The notes: generated by a model from the sequence alone, not told the origin. Counted from the first letter of the stretch, positions 46,685 to 56,660 are shown. The stretch is 64,000 bases of DNA from Dolomitihabitans soli (GCF_022213955.1 NZ_JAKNTW010000044.1:1-64000); one strand, 5' to 3'. Numbers and translations are program-made.

Positions 46685-47075
46685 GTTCTTCGTCGATCGC
46701 AGCCTCGGCCGGATCGCCGTACCCAAACTGCTGCGCGAAGCCGGGTGGGACCTGATCACCCTGGCCGAACACTACGGCGTCCCCCAAGACGAGACCGTCG
46801 AAGACACCCGCTGGATCGAAGACATAGCCAAGCTCGGCTGGGCCGTCCTCATGAAGGACAAACGCATCCGCTACCGGCAAGCCGAGATCGACGCCGTCAT
46901 CGGGCATCAGGCCCGCTGCTTCGTCATCACCCGCGGCGATCTCACTTCCGCCGCCTACGCCGAACGCTTCATCAGCAACCAACAGGCAATCTTCGCCGCA
47001 GCGGACACTCCCGGCCCCTTCATCCATGCCGTCCATACCGACCGTCTGGAGCGCCTGTATCCTCCACGCCCCTGA
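46659..47075 (+). CDS. PIN-like toxin (VapC45/Mut7-C type)
   Basis: 138 residues from GTG 46659. Pattern of the PIN-like toxins found with DUF433 proteins: FFVDRSLGRIAVPKLLREAG, EDTRWIEDIAKLGWAVLMKDKRIR and FVITRGDLTSAAYAERF, with acidic residues Asp12 and those around KDKRIR as probable metal ligands. It would cut RNA when free of the antitoxin. The overlap with the antitoxin gene is the usual arrangement. Confidence 0.8.
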   Translation: MSPPEQPRRFFVDRSLGRIAVPKLLREAGWDLITLAEHYGVPQDETVEDTRWIEDIAKLGWAVLMKDKRIRYRQAEIDAVIGHQARCFVITRGDLTSAAYAERFISNQQAIFAAADTPGPFIHAVHTDRLERLYPPRP

Positions 47076-47140
47076 CGTCTGATAAGCAACGCCTACCAGG
47101 TCGCACCAATCCGGAGGCCTGTCCAGTTGACGGCTCTGTC

Positions 47141-48163
47141 TCAGATCCGGCTCTGGCACGAATGCGGTGGTAACGGACCGTGAATGGCCGGGGAAACTCC
47201 GGACAGCTTGTCGGCTCTCGTCGTAGTGAAGATCAGCGGTCGTAGGGTGTGCGCGGCGATCTGCATGCCTTGCAGAGTCTGCTCGAGTGCGCCACTCCAT
47301 ACCGAGTCTTCGTGCTCGACAGCGACATCGCCGTCATAGTCGGCAGCGTAAAGCGCGTCGATAATCTGGTTCCAGTTGAGTTGTCCGCGGCCGGGAACGC
47401 GATAGCGCCACCAGCCGACGTCGGTGGGCGAGGTCCGTCCGGCCGTCTTGCCGAAGACCCCGTAGCGGGTACGTGCCCGATCGTCGATCTGGATGTCTTT
47501 GGCCTGAACGTGGCCGACGTAGCCGGCTTGCAAGGCATGTTCCAGCGCGTCGAGAGGGTCGATGCCGAGCCAAGGCAGGTGGGAGGGGTCGTAGGTGAGG
47601 CCGAAGCCGAGATCGGCCATCCAGTCCCATAGCTCCGGCGAGTAGGCGAGGTTGCCGGGATATCCGTCGGGATGCCAGCCTTCCATCGGGCAGTTCTCAG
47701 CGAGCAGCTTCACGCCGCGGTCATCTGCGTACCTGGTCAGTGGGGGCAGGTACTGTTCGGCCTGTTTGAGGTTGTCGGCCACCGTCGAAGTGACGTCGCG
47801 ACCGATGAAAGTGGTGACACGCCGGACGCCCAGGGCCGCTGCCGCATCGACGCATGCCCGTAGATGCCGGTGAATATGCTCCCGTTCCGTAGGATCGCAG
47901 TGCAAGTTGTTGCCACAGTAGGTCACCGTGGAGATGGTCAGGCCGTGCGTGTCCAGCAGCTCGCGCACACGGGCGCCTTCATCGGCGGTGAAGCCGGCCA
48001 CGTCGAGGTGGGCGGCTTGGTGCACGTGCTCGCTGCCGACCGGCCAGGCCGCCACCTCCAGCGCCTCATATCCGGCCTGTGGCGCCCAGGCGGCAATCTG
48101 TTCCAGGGACATCCGGCCAAGCGCAGCCGTGAGCAATCCAAGCCTCAATTTTCCTGACCTCAC
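47141..48163 (-). CDS. Sugar phosphate isomerase/epimerase-like protein
   Basis: About 340 residues, an AP endonuclease/xylose isomerase-type TIM barrel: LRLGLLTAALGRMSLEQIAAW, YEALEVAAWPVG, TVTYCGNNL, LAENCPMEGWH, LTYDPSHLPWLG and VAVEHEDSVWSG. The metal-binding Glu, Asp-His and Glu of the family are present. GTG 48163 is chosen; a TTG 12 bases further in (after AGGTCAGGAAAA) is also possible. The substrate is not shown. It stands alone between the toxin-antitoxin pair and the TPR gene. Confidence 0.82.
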   Translation of the reverse strand: MRSGKLRLGLLTAALGRMSLEQIAAWAPQAGYEALEVAAWPVGSEHVHQAAHLDVAGFTADEGARVRELLDTHGLTISTVTYCGNNLHCDPTEREHIHRHLRACVDAAAALGVRRVTTFIGRDVTSTVADNLKQAEQYLPPLTRYADDRGVKLLAENCPMEGWHPDGYPGNLAYSPELWDWMADLGFGLTYDPSHLPWLGIDPLDALEHALQAGYVGHVQAKDIQIDDRARTRYGVFGKTAGRTSPTDVGWWRYRVPGRGQLNWNQIIDALYAADYDGDVAVEHEDSVWSGALEQTLQGMQIAAHTLRPLIFTTTRADKLSGVSPAIHGPLPPHSCQSRI

Positions 48164-48217
48164 TCTCTGTACTACTTCTTCATGAGCCGGGTGTGTAAGC
48201 GTGCGGCGCCGCATTCG

Positions 48218-49558
48218 CTACCGCACACCTACACACCCAGACCTGTCCTTGTCTGTGGCATCAATGGCCGGGACCTGCCGCAGATCGGGAAGCGGCCCAC
48301 AGAAACGGATCGCCTGTTGGAGGCGGCGGAGCCGACCGAGCCATGCCTCTGTGTCACGACTCATGGGATGACCCGGGCCGTGCCGCTTAACCTGAAGGTG
48401 CAGGAACTCTTCGAGGTCGTGGATCACCCGGCCAACGACGCGGCCGTCGCGCGGATCAGCCAGGGCCTGGGCCAGGCCGAGGTATTTGCAGGTTTCCAGC
48501 GTGTCGGGGTGACGGTCTCCCTGCAGACGCACACGTTCTTCTGCCAGCTGCTGCAGGAGGACAAGCGCCTGTGCCTCTTGTCCGGCGACGACGAGGATCT
48601 TTCCCTTGGAGTGCCGGGCGTCGAGGGTGTCAGCGTGGCTTTCCTCCAGCTCATGGATCCGGTTGATGATGACGGCGTCGTAGTGGCTCACCGACTCCTC
48701 CACCCGCCCCAGTTTCCCCAGCAGCCAGGCGCGCCTGCACTCCAGATGCCGCAGCATCGGGGTATCGGGACCCTGCGACAGGAGCAGGTGGTCCTTCAAC
48801 GAGCGAAAGCCGTCCTCGGCCTCTCGCAACTGGCCTTGGCCGACCAGCGCCCAGAGCAGCAGCAGCGTGGTGCGAGCATTGGAAGACCCGAACATCCGCT
48901 GTTCGTCCTCGCTCAGCCGACGCAGCTTCGTCTCGGCGCGGTGGTACTGGCCGAGCTCGGACAGGGCCTCGGCCGAGGCACGCCGCACCTGCAACACAAC
49001 CGGATGGCAGCGGCCCAGGAACACCAGATGAGGAAAGGCGGTCCGGATCAGGTGCAAGGCGTGGTGCTCGTCCCGGTCGGCGATCAAGGTCTCTGCCAGC
49101 GTGGCCACCGTCGTCAGGACTCTCGCTGAGCCTTCCGCACCGAGTGCCCCAGCCGGGCAGATGCTCAGCAGCTTCCGCCAGTTCGCGATCACGGCTCGGG
49201 TTTCCGCACGGTCAGCCTCACGCATCGTCCGTAGATCGCCGCCGGGAACCGCCAGCGATCCCGCGATGTCCACAACGTTGTCCGCCGCACGACGGGCCTT
49301 CCAGCTCTTGGCAAGATGCGGGGGCCGCACCTTAGACGTGCCGCCGCTGCCTCGGCCACGCTCTCCGAACTGGCGGGCCAGCCGGTCAGGCAGCCCTTGG
49401 CGGATGTGCTGGGCAGCCCGGCTGCCCAGCGAAGACCGTTCTAGCATCTGCTCGAAGTCGACGTCGAACTCTGCCGCGATCGGCGGCGGAGGAGCGGCAG
49501 GTCGTATGCCCGGCGAACCCGCGGCTTCATGGCGTATTTCATTACTCATGGCAGTCAC
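48218..49558 (-). CDS. TPR protein paired with a sigma-like protein
   Basis: 446 residues. The middle and C-terminal parts are tetratricopeptide repeats (YHRAETKLRRLSEDEQRMFG, GQLREAEDGFRSLKDHLL, GRVEESVSHYDAVI, HADTLDARHSKGKIL). The N-terminal 90 residues are disordered and basic. Its start overlaps the stop of the sigma-like gene as ATGA, so the two are made together; it may control that protein. Confidence 0.75.
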   Translation of the reverse strand: MTAMSNEIRHEAAGSPGIRPAAPPPPIAAEFDVDFEQMLERSSLGSRAAQHIRQGLPDRLARQFGERGRGSGGTSKVRPPHLAKSWKARRAADNVVDIAGSLAVPGGDLRTMREADRAETRAVIANWRKLLSICPAGALGAEGSARVLTTVATLAETLIADRDEHHALHLIRTAFPHLVFLGRCHPVVLQVRRASAEALSELGQYHRAETKLRRLSEDEQRMFGSSNARTTLLLLWALVGQGQLREAEDGFRSLKDHLLLSQGPDTPMLRHLECRRAWLLGKLGRVEESVSHYDAVIINRIHELEESHADTLDARHSKGKILVVAGQEAQALVLLQQLAEERVRLQGDRHPDTLETCKYLGLAQALADPRDGRVVGRVIHDLEEFLHLQVKRHGPGHPMSRDTEAWLGRLRRLQQAIRFCGPLPDLRQVPAIDATDKDRSGCVGVR

Positions 49559-50520
49559 CTCTCCGCACCGTCAGGATCTGCTTGGGCTTGTGGAGCAGGG
49601 TTCTCCTTGCAAAGGTTCTTTCGGATGCGTCGCGAACGCCCTTCGGCAGCCTTCTCGGTCAATCCGTTGCGTGTGGCCGCCTCTGCCTGGGTGTAGCCCT
49701 GGCCGCGATCCCATACGACTTGACGCATCTGCGGGTCTTTGATCTTACCCATGGTGCGGCGAATCTCATCCCACACGACCACCTGTTCCTCAGGGCCGCG
49801 CATACGGGCCGGGCGTAGCGTCGGCAGACCATCAAGATCGTCGGCCAGTCCGACGCGCTGCACGCCCCCATCCGATACCTTGCTCTTGCACCAGCGCCGG
49901 TAGACCGCCTCAAATGCGATCAAGCACCCACCGACGTAGTAGGTCGTCAGCGCTGCCCCGCCATCGGGACTCCAGCGGCCTTCCTCCACCGTGCGGCGAA
50001 ACCGCTTGATGCCTTCCTCGGCGAGTTCGAAGGCCAACTGATCGATATCGTCTTGACTGTGACGCCGCCAGTCGGACATGGCCCGCTCGACGGGAGGAAG
50101 AGCGGGCAATCCGCGTCTCATCCTGGCCTGGTTGATTCGGGTACGGATCTCGTTGACCCGGGCGAAGATCTTCTCTGACTGCAGCCACCCGACCAAGATC
50201 GGCAGGCCGTAGCCCAGCAGCTGTCCTGCCGTCTTGTTGAAGCGATCAGAACAGCCCTTGGACAGGTCCTGTTGCAGCAGCAGCACTATTCTATGATCTT
50301 GCTCAAGGCGGACCTGGCGCGCGCCCTCGCCTTCCACCAGGCCAGGAGCCAGCTCTTGCTCGGCCTCAGCGACAGCTGCGGCGATCAAGCCCGAAGCTTC
50401 TTGCTCGGCTATCGGATCATCCTCGCCGTCGGCTTCCGCCTCGACGCCCGCCGACTCGACCGATTCGGTCTCGAGCCCACTCGCACGTGGGCCGGACCGT
50501 TCGAATCGCGCCATCGACAT
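49555..50520 (-). CDS. Sigma-70-like protein of an actinomycete type
   Basis: 321 residues from ATG 50520, eight bases after AAGGGAG. After an acidic N-terminus, a region 2-like segment (LTTYYVGGCLIAFEAVYRRW) and a region 4-like HTH (GYTQAEAATRNGLTEKAAEGR) are present. This combination occurs in ECF-like sigma factors of Streptosporangiales and Streptomyces. Role inferred only from these motifs. Confidence 0.65.
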   Translation of the reverse strand: MSMARFERSGPRASGLETESVESAGVEAEADGEDDPIAEQEASGLIAAAVAEAEQELAPGLVEGEGARQVRLEQDHRIVLLLQQDLSKGCSDRFNKTAGQLLGYGLPILVGWLQSEKIFARVNEIRTRINQARMRRGLPALPPVERAMSDWRRHSQDDIDQLAFELAEEGIKRFRRTVEEGRWSPDGGAALTTYYVGGCLIAFEAVYRRWCKSKVSDGGVQRVGLADDLDGLPTLRPARMRGPEEQVVVWDEIRRTMGKIKDPQMRQVVWDRGQGYTQAEAATRNGLTEKAAEGRSRRIRKNLCKENPAPQAQADPDGAER

Positions 50521-50744
50521 ACCAGCTCCCTTCGGGAGTTGGGGGCCGGGGAAGGCACGCGCGGCCCGGGACAGGTGGTGGTCTACTGCAAGCTCTATGC
50601 GGCCGCGTGGAATCTCCCCTCGGCTTCTCCCAAAATTCTTCTTACGCTTCGAGAGCGAGGGGAAGGCGGAGCCCGGCCCCTTAGACCTCCACGACCGTGC
50701 CCGCTCGCATGGAGCGGACCCAGGCATGTGGAAGGGGAATCATC

Positions 50745-51041
50745 GTGCAGGCCGACCATAACGCTGACCACCACCCCGGCTGCCCGCTGTACCGGCACCA
50801 GCCCGCGCCAGCGGTCTCGCCGCCACCCGCGAGCGCATCGGCGCAGGACAGCCCGCCCGCCGACTCAGTACAGCGCCTCACGCTTGCTCTGCTATCTGCA
50901 GGCCTGGCCGCGGTCGTGATGACCGCCTTGATGCTCGCGGACAAAGCCTCCTGGCCCGCCGCCCTAATCGTGGGCTTGGGCTCCGCCAGCGCTACCTTGA
51001 TCGGTGCGCTCACCCTGTTCGGTCGCGCGGGTCGTCCTTGA
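50745..51041 (+). CDS. Small membrane protein
   Basis: 98 residues from GTG 50745, after GGAAGGGG. A Pro-rich N-terminus is followed by two hydrophobic segments (LALLSAGLAAVVMTALML and ALIVGLGSASATLIGALTLF). It is divergent to the sigma-like gene. No family recognised. Confidence 0.5.
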   Translation: MQADHNADHHPGCPLYRHQPAPAVSPPPASASAQDSPPADSVQRLTLALLSAGLAAVVMTALMLADKASWPAALIVGLGSASATLIGALTLFGRAGRP

Positions 51042-51044
51042 CGC

Positions 51045-51182
51045 CAAGACTGAACGCAGTGTTCGCGCCGCGCACCACGAAGAATCTGTTCAGCACGCGC
51101 GCCGGGCCGGACAACGCGCGCACGAACGAGAATCCGACAGGCCGATCCCCGCCGATGAACAGGTAGCCCGCCCAGTCGATCG
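51045..51182 (-). pseudogene. GNAT acetyltransferase remnant
   Basis: About 45 codons on the minus strand (GYLFIGGDRPVGFSFVRAL and RVLNRFFVVRGA) resemble the central part of GNAT-type N-acetyltransferases. Both ends of the family are absent. Confidence 0.5.
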
Positions 51183-51688
51183 TTATCTGGGGTTGTCAAG
51201 CGAACTAGCTGATCAGCCGCTTGAAGGTCGTTTAGGCACGTCAGGTAAGTAGGCTGGGCCGCAGCTGACGAGCAGGCGGAGCGGCCTCGGCGCGGCGAGC
51301 GGCATGCTCCGGAGGGCGGCACGGTCACGCTCGGCGTCCTGGCGAGCCGGGCAGGGGCTGCGGGCACTGGGGTCGTGCGCGGAAGCCCTGGCTGTGTGCT
51401 CCGCCGGACGGCCAGGGCGTGGCTGGTGCGCCCGGTCTCCGGAGGTCGGCGTCGACCGGGCTGCGGTGAGTGGCTGGCCGGAGCCCTCGCCGAGCTGGGT
51501 CCCGCCGAGCGGCACAATCCGCTCCTCGTCATCATCGATGTACGGACTGGCGAGAACTCACCAGATGATTAGTAATGAGGCGTCGCAGGCGCTCTGATAG
51601 GCAATTCGCATCAGGTGGTGTCCGGAATGCGACCGTTTGATCGCTCCGTATCTCACGCGGGCATGATCACCTGATCAGGAGGCAACTT
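51183..51688. other. Non-coding region upstream of the STAND gene, 506 bp
   Basis: No gene can be supported. AGGAGG at 51677-51682 is the ribosome site for TTG 51689. Confidence 0.4.
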
Positions 51689-53389
51689 TTGGGACGTCGT
51701 GAGCAGCCACTGGATCCACTGGCAGGACCCGTCGCCCGCTTCGCCTCCGAGCTGCGCAAGCTCCGGCAGGAGGCGGGCGGCCTGACCTACCGGGCGATGG
51801 CCAGGCGCGCGAACTATTCACCCGCGGTGCTGGCGCAGGCAGCCGCCGGTGACCGGCTGCCGTCGCTGCCCGTGGCCCTGGCCTACGTCCAGGCGTGCGG
51901 CGGCGACGCCGAGGAGTGGCGGGCCCGCTGGCATGCCGCCGACCGAGAGGCTCTGGAGAGGGCGGCCGAGCAGGACGACGCGCCGGCGCCGTATCTCGGG
52001 CTGGCGCGGTTCGAGGCGGAGGATCGCGAACGCTTCTTCGGCCGTACGGAGCTTGTCGAGCGGCTGGCCGGGCTGAGCCGGGTCCATCGGCTGGTGCTGC
52101 TGGTCGGAGCGTCCGGGAGCGGCAAGTCGTCGCTGGTGCGCGCAGGGCTGGTGCCGTACCTGCGCGGGGAGTCGCGCTCGATCCGCGTGCTGACGCCCGG
52201 CGCCAGACCCCCGTGCGAGGTGCCGGCGGCGGAGCTGATCATCGTGGATCAGTTCGAGGAGGTGTTCGCGCTGTGCGCCGATCCGGCGGCGCGCGGCGCG
52301 TTCGTCGACGCCCTGCTGGAGCGTGCGCGGGACGATAGCGGATCGCGGGTCGTGCTCGCCGTACGGGCCGACTTCTTCGGGCACTGTGCCGGGCACGGGG
52401 CGCTGGCCGAGGCGGCGCGCGACGCCACCCTGCTGATGAGCCCCATGAGCGCCGCCGAGCTGCGGGAGGCGATCATCAGGCCCGCCGCCGGCGCCGGGCT
52501 AGTCGTGGAGCGGGAGCTCACCGCGCGGATCATCGCCGAGGCCGAGGGGGAGCCCGGCGGCCTGCCGCTCATGTCGCACGCCCTGCTGGAGACGTGGCGG
52601 CGCCGCCGGAGCAGGGCCCTGACCTTGGCCGCGTACGAGGCCGCCGGCGGTATCCACGGCTCGATCGCCCGCACCTCGGAAGACCTCTACGCCGGCCTCA
52701 CCCCCGCGCAGCAGGAGCGACTGCGCCACTTGCTGCTGCGCCTGGTCAACCCCGGCGACGACGCCCAGGACACCCGCCGCCCCGCCGACCGCGCGGAACT
52801 GGCCACCGAGGACGCGGAACTCCTGCTGGAACGGCTGGCCGAGGCCCGCCTGGTCACCCTCGGTGAAGAGCAGGTGGATCTGGCCCACGAGGCGCTGCTC
52901 ACGGCCTGGCCCCGGTTGCGCAGCTGGATCGAGGAGGACCGCGAGCAGATACGGCTGCAGCGCCGCCTGACCGAGGCGGCCACCGCCTGGCGAGATCACG
53001 ACCGCGACCCGGGCGGCCTGTATCGCGGGGTGCGCCTGTCGGCCGCCTGCGAGCAGTTCACTGCTCCAGATGAGCACCTGAATGGCCACCCGGAGATGCG
53101 CTCGGAGAAGCTTACTCCGCTGGAACGCGAGTTCCTCGCCGCCAGCGTCGCCGCCAGGGACCGGGAGCGGCGCTCCCGTACGCGACGGACGGCGGCGATC
53201 TCCGGGCTGCTCGTGCTGACGCTGGTGGCGGCCCTGCTCGCCTGGCAGCAGAACGCCACCAGCCAGACCCGCCAGCGCGAGGCCGAGGCCCGCCGCGCCA
53301 TCGGCGTCGCGGAGAGTCTGCGCGAGACGGACCTGGATCCGGACACGGCACGCCGAACACGTGGGCAGGCAGCGCCCGTCGCCCCTTGA
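51689..53389 (+). CDS. XRE-STAND ATPase lacking its C-terminal repeats
   Basis: 566 residues from TTG 51689 after AGGAGG. An N-terminal HTH (ELRKLRQEAGGLTYRAMARR) is followed by a nSTAND1-type NTPase with PYLGLARFEAEDRERFFGR, Walker A GASGSGKS at about 140-147 and Walker B-like ELIIVDQFEEVF. A transmembrane helix (AAISGLLVLTLVAALLAW) lies near residue 510. Normally such proteins continue with 600 or more residues of WD40 repeats; here the frame turns to unrelated sequence after ARRAIGVAESLRETD at about 53335 and stops. It is probably a truncated remnant or a shortened sensor. Confidence 0.8.
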   Translation: MGRREQPLDPLAGPVARFASELRKLRQEAGGLTYRAMARRANYSPAVLAQAAAGDRLPSLPVALAYVQACGGDAEEWRARWHAADREALERAAEQDDAPAPYLGLARFEAEDRERFFGRTELVERLAGLSRVHRLVLLVGASGSGKSSLVRAGLVPYLRGESRSIRVLTPGARPPCEVPAAELIIVDQFEEVFALCADPAARGAFVDALLERARDDSGSRVVLAVRADFFGHCAGHGALAEAARDATLLMSPMSAAELREAIIRPAAGAGLVVERELTARIIAEAEGEPGGLPLMSHALLETWRRRRSRALTLAAYEAAGGIHGSIARTSEDLYAGLTPAQQERLRHLLLRLVNPGDDAQDTRRPADRAELATEDAELLLERLAEARLVTLGEEQVDLAHEALLTAWPRLRSWIEEDREQIRLQRRLTEAATAWRDHDRDPGGLYRGVRLSAACEQFTAPDEHLNGHPEMRSEKLTPLEREFLAASVAARDRERRSRTRRTAAISGLLVLTLVAALLAWQQNATSQTRQREAEARRAIGVAESLRETDLDPDTARRTRGQAAPVAP

Positions 53390-53739
53390 ACTCCACTCGA
53401 TCAGAACCCAGGAGAACACGAAGGCCGATGGTGGCGGGGATGGTGATTCAAGGGCTCTCTCCCGGCCCGTCTCGGGTGCCACACTGGCGACAGCAGATCG
53501 GTGTGGGTTTCGGTCGGGACGATCGGGGATGAGTCCGGCGGTCGTGGCCGTGATAACGCCCTGCGGTGCGTTTGCCAAGATCAAGCCGCCCGAGGACTCC
53601 CGGTCACTCACAGCTACTTCGCGTCTGGTCGCACGGACCCGAGCGGAGGGCCTAAAACTCCTGTGACATTTCGCCGTAAAGCGAATCCATAACGGCCCCG
53701 ACCACACTGTCGGAAGATCGCCACCCTCTAAGGAGACCT
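53390..53739. other. Intergenic region, 350 bp
   Basis: No gene supported. AAGGAG at 53730-53735 serves the next start. The deletion that removed the WD40 part probably ends close to 53335-53390. Confidence 0.4.
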
Positions 53740-54093
53740 ATGCGTTCCGTCATCCTGTTCACCGTCGCTGCTTTCACGCTGGCCGGGCTGTCCGTCCCGG
53801 CCCAGGCGCGCAGTGCGGCCCCTTCCGATTGCCCGTCCGGCAATGTGTGCTTGTACGCGGGAACCGGCGGCACCGGTCGCCAGATCTGCAAGTCCAAGGT
53901 CAGCGGGGAGGTTGTGTGCCTGAACGCCCGATCGGCCTACAACCATGGAGTGAGCGACCCCGGCAAGAACGATGTGCGCCTGTACGATCTCGGCGGCGCC
54001 CTCGTCACGTGCGTCAAGCGCGGCCAGGTGAAGAATCTGCCCGGCCCGGGCGGCTACGCCAACGTCTTCAGCGTTAAGTGGGGCACCTGCTGA
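53740..54093 (+). CDS. Secreted peptidase inhibitor family I36-like protein
   Basis: 117 residues with a signal peptide (about residues 1-27, cleavage after AQA). The mature protein has the CPSGNVCLYAGTGGTG beginning typical of I36 inhibitors of the SMPI type, six cysteines and a beta-rich pattern. Such proteins inhibit metalloproteases; inhibition is not shown here. Its start follows AAGGAG at four bases. Confidence 0.82.
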   Translation: MRSVILFTVAAFTLAGLSVPAQARSAAPSDCPSGNVCLYAGTGGTGRQICKSKVSGEVVCLNARSAYNHGVSDPGKNDVRLYDLGGALVTCVKRGQVKNLPGPGGYANVFSVKWGTC

Positions 54094-54617
54094 CGGTCGC
54101 CGCCGACCCGCCGCCGGAATCGTGGATCGTGTGGCCAGAGATACCGGGGGCGGTACCTCCGAGCCGGTGGTCAAGGTGCGCGGCGTTGGCCGGGCGGACA
54201 GCTCCCCGAGGCCTGCCGCTACCGGCCGGTAACGTGCGGGAAGACGCCATCTGTTTAGGCTGGTAGCCGTGATTCCAGATTGTGCCGCACTTTCATCAGG
54301 GGCTGCTCGACCTGGCGTGTGGTGTCAACTGCCTGCGCCGCCCTCTGATCTCACGTTGAGTTATTCAGGCGACAGGAGAGCGGCGGGTTCTTCGGCCCAC
54401 CCTGGATACCGATGGTCGGCAGAGAACAGCTTTTGATGATGGCGTCGGTGATGAAGATCCTGCTTCTGCCCGTACTCGCTGTGTGCGGTTGTGTTCGTGT
54501 GGCGATCGAGCAGGTGGCTTTCCATCGGGGTGTTCGCGCTGGGGGTCGTCGCTCGTGTTGCGTTTCCGGGCAGGTCATATGACGCAGATCACTAGCTTGG
54601 GGTGCTCGTAGAGCAGG
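54094..54617. other. Region without a supported gene, 524 bp
   Basis: Several short open stretches occur on the minus strand but no family signature is found. The position next to the transposon debris suggests leftover transposase ends, without proof. Confidence 0.35.
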
Positions 54618-55160
54618 TTGTCGGTGGTGCCTGCGATCGTGTCCTGCGTGGGCGAGCTGGTCGAGCGAGTGGATGAACTGGACCGCGTGCTGGGAGTCGT
54701 GGATCGCGCAGAGGCGGAGCGTCGGCGATGGATGCATCGGATCGCGACAACGATCTGTCGCGATCCGATGCGGCGGATCCTCGTGCTGCGCCGAGCTGAG
54801 CAGCTCACTCGCTTTCCCGGCCACTATGACGTGATGGTCGGCGGTGCCGTGGACGTGGGCGAGTCGTATGAGGACGCGGCAGCCCGCGAGCTGTCCGAGG
54901 AGCTGAGCGCCGGCGTCCCGGTGCGTTTCATGTTCAAGTTCCTGTGCCGGGATGGGGCCAGCCCTGTCTGGTTCGGGGTGCACGAGGCCGTGATCACTGA
55001 GCCATTGGTTCCAGATCCGTCCGAGATCGCTTGGCATGCCTGGCTCACAGAGCTCGAACTGCGGAAGGTCGTTGATCGATGGCCTTTCGTTCCCGGTGGG
55101 CGAGAGGCGGTGCGCCGATATTTGGTATTCGGAAACGAGGGCCAGCCGTCGGCTGGCTGA
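54618..55160 (+). CDS. Nudix hydrolase (IPP isomerase-like group)
   Basis: About 180 residues. The Nudix box lies at about residues 75-97 with GGAVDVGESYEDAA and the ELSEEL core. The preceding ELVERVDELDRVLGVVDRAEAE and MHRIATTIC fit the YfcD/IPP isomerase-like branch. The start is not certain: TTG 54618 or one of the following GTG codons (54624, 54627 or 54648). Confidence 0.82.
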   Translation: MSVVPAIVSCVGELVERVDELDRVLGVVDRAEAERRRWMHRIATTICRDPMRRILVLRRAEQLTRFPGHYDVMVGGAVDVGESYEDAAARELSEELSAGVPVRFMFKFLCRDGASPVWFGVHEAVITEPLVPDPSEIAWHAWLTELELRKVVDRWPFVPGGREAVRRYLVFGNEGQPSAG

Positions 55161-55186
55161 TCGGCGGCATCATGTCGAGTGGTGGC

Positions 55187-55714
55187 TCAGCTGCATGGCC
55201 CGATTCCCTCAGCCCGGGCTGGCACCCGACGTACTCGGGTGTCGCGGTCGTGCTGGCGGCGGAGTTGGAGGATCTCTTCGTGTTGGGCAGCGAGGCGTGA
55301 GAGCGCTTCGTTGCGGAAGTCAGTGAGTTCCTCGATGGTCTGATCGCGGTGAGCGAGGCGTTGCTCGAGGGTGGCGATCTGCTCTTTGAGCCGGTGGATT
55401 TGGGCGTCGCGAGGGTCGGGGGTGTCTCCGGTCTGGAGGAGGACCGCGAGTCGGGATTCGAACTCTTCGCGAAGGTGGGCATAGGGGCGTGTGCCGTTGA
55501 TTGGAACCGCCCGATCCTCGGCGCTCAAATGGTCCGCCCGTCGCACCCGTTCGGCCGGCGCGATGCCACCATGGTGCTTCAGCACCGTGAAAACCGACCC
55601 CGGTGGCTTGCCCAGCGCCCGGGAGATCACGCTGATGGAATCACCGGCGCGCCACTGCCGCCAAAGATCCACCTTCATCGCGTCCGACATTCCAGGTCGA
55701 CCCATTCGTGCCAC
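55187..55714 (-). pseudogene. IS30-type transposase N-terminus fused to an unrelated coiled-coil sequence
   Basis: 175 codons from GTG 55714. The first 68 residues match the IS30 family N-terminal HTH (KVDLWRQWRAGDSISVISRA, KPPGSVFTVLKHHGG, ADHLSAEDR). Then, at about 55510, the catalytic domain is absent and the frame goes on with YAHLREEFESRLAVLLQTG and IHRLKEQIATLEQRLAHRD, a coiled coil of the type seen in small transposon or integrase partner proteins. The join suggests deletion between two elements. Confidence 0.65.
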
Positions 55715-55787
55715 AAGTCACCTATCTACCAGCACCGTTGCATTGATCACCTGAATCTAAGACGGCTTTCTTCGCGAAGGAGACCCG

Positions 55788-56660
55788 GTGAGGGTGCACC
55801 CCTTCATCGAGGCGGAAAAGCAGGGCGGCCGTAACGTCAAACGGGCGTGTGAGCTGCCGAAGGTCTCCCGGGCCGCCTTCTATGCCCGTCGCCGAAGCGC
55901 TCTTGGTCCTCGGGCGGTGCGTGATGGGCACCTGGCCGCGCGTATCGCCGAGGTCCATCAGCACTCGCGCGGCACCTACGGCGCTCCCCGGATCCATGCC
56001 CTCTTGCAACGGTAAGGAGCCGGCTGCGGTCGGCGCCGGGTAGCGCGGTTGATGAGAGCGGCCGGGTTGCAGGGCCGTCACCGGCGCCGCCGGCAGCAGA
56101 CCACAATCGTCGACCCGGCCGCGACTGTTCGGCCCGACCTCATCGGCCGTGATTTCCAGCCTGCCCCCGCGGCTGTCGACACGCGCTGGTGCGGGGATAT
56201 CACTTACCTGCCGACCCAGGAGGGCTGGCTGTACCTGGCGGTTGTCATCGACATCGCCTCACGCCGGGTGGTGGGCTGGGCCACCGCCGATCACCTGCGC
56301 ACCGAGCTGGTGGCCGAGGCTTTGAACGCGGCCTACCACCAGCGTCACCCCGTCCGGCCGGTGATCTTTCATTCGGATCGCGGCTGTCAATACACCAGTG
56401 GCTCCTTCGCTGAGCTGGCCGACCGTCTCGGGGTACGGCTGTCGGTCGGCCGAAAGGGGCAGTGCTGGGACAACGCCTTGGCCGAATCGTTCTTCGCCAC
56501 GTTGAAGGGCGAACTGCTCAGTGATCGTCCCTGGCCCAGCCGGACCGCTGCCCGCAGTGCGATTTTCGAATTCATCGAGGGCTGGTACAACCTGCACCGG
56601 CTCCACAGCAGCCTCGGCTACCGTAGTCCCGCCGCCTACGAGGCCGCGTATACGGCCTGA
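55788..56660 (+). pseudogene. IS3-family transposase (OrfB) with an in-frame stop, orfA missing
   Basis: The frame reads IS3 OrfB: VKRACELPKVSRAAFYARR, HQHSRGTYGAPRIHALLQ, then TAA at 56013-56015, then in the same frame CGRRRVARLMRAAGL, DTRWCGDITYLP, FHSDRGCQYTS, and NALAESFFATLKGEL. All three DDE residues are intact. The stop falls where a sibling copy (57890 region) has an Asp codon. An IS3-like right end follows near 56690 (AAAGGTGTCCGCCAAAGC). OrfA is absent. Confidence 0.88.

Noticed and set aside
45896-46759. N-terminal extension of the second serine recombinase
   Set aside because: The frame is open but the conserved protein begins at MSSLLDDW; the extension is antisense to the DUF433 gene.
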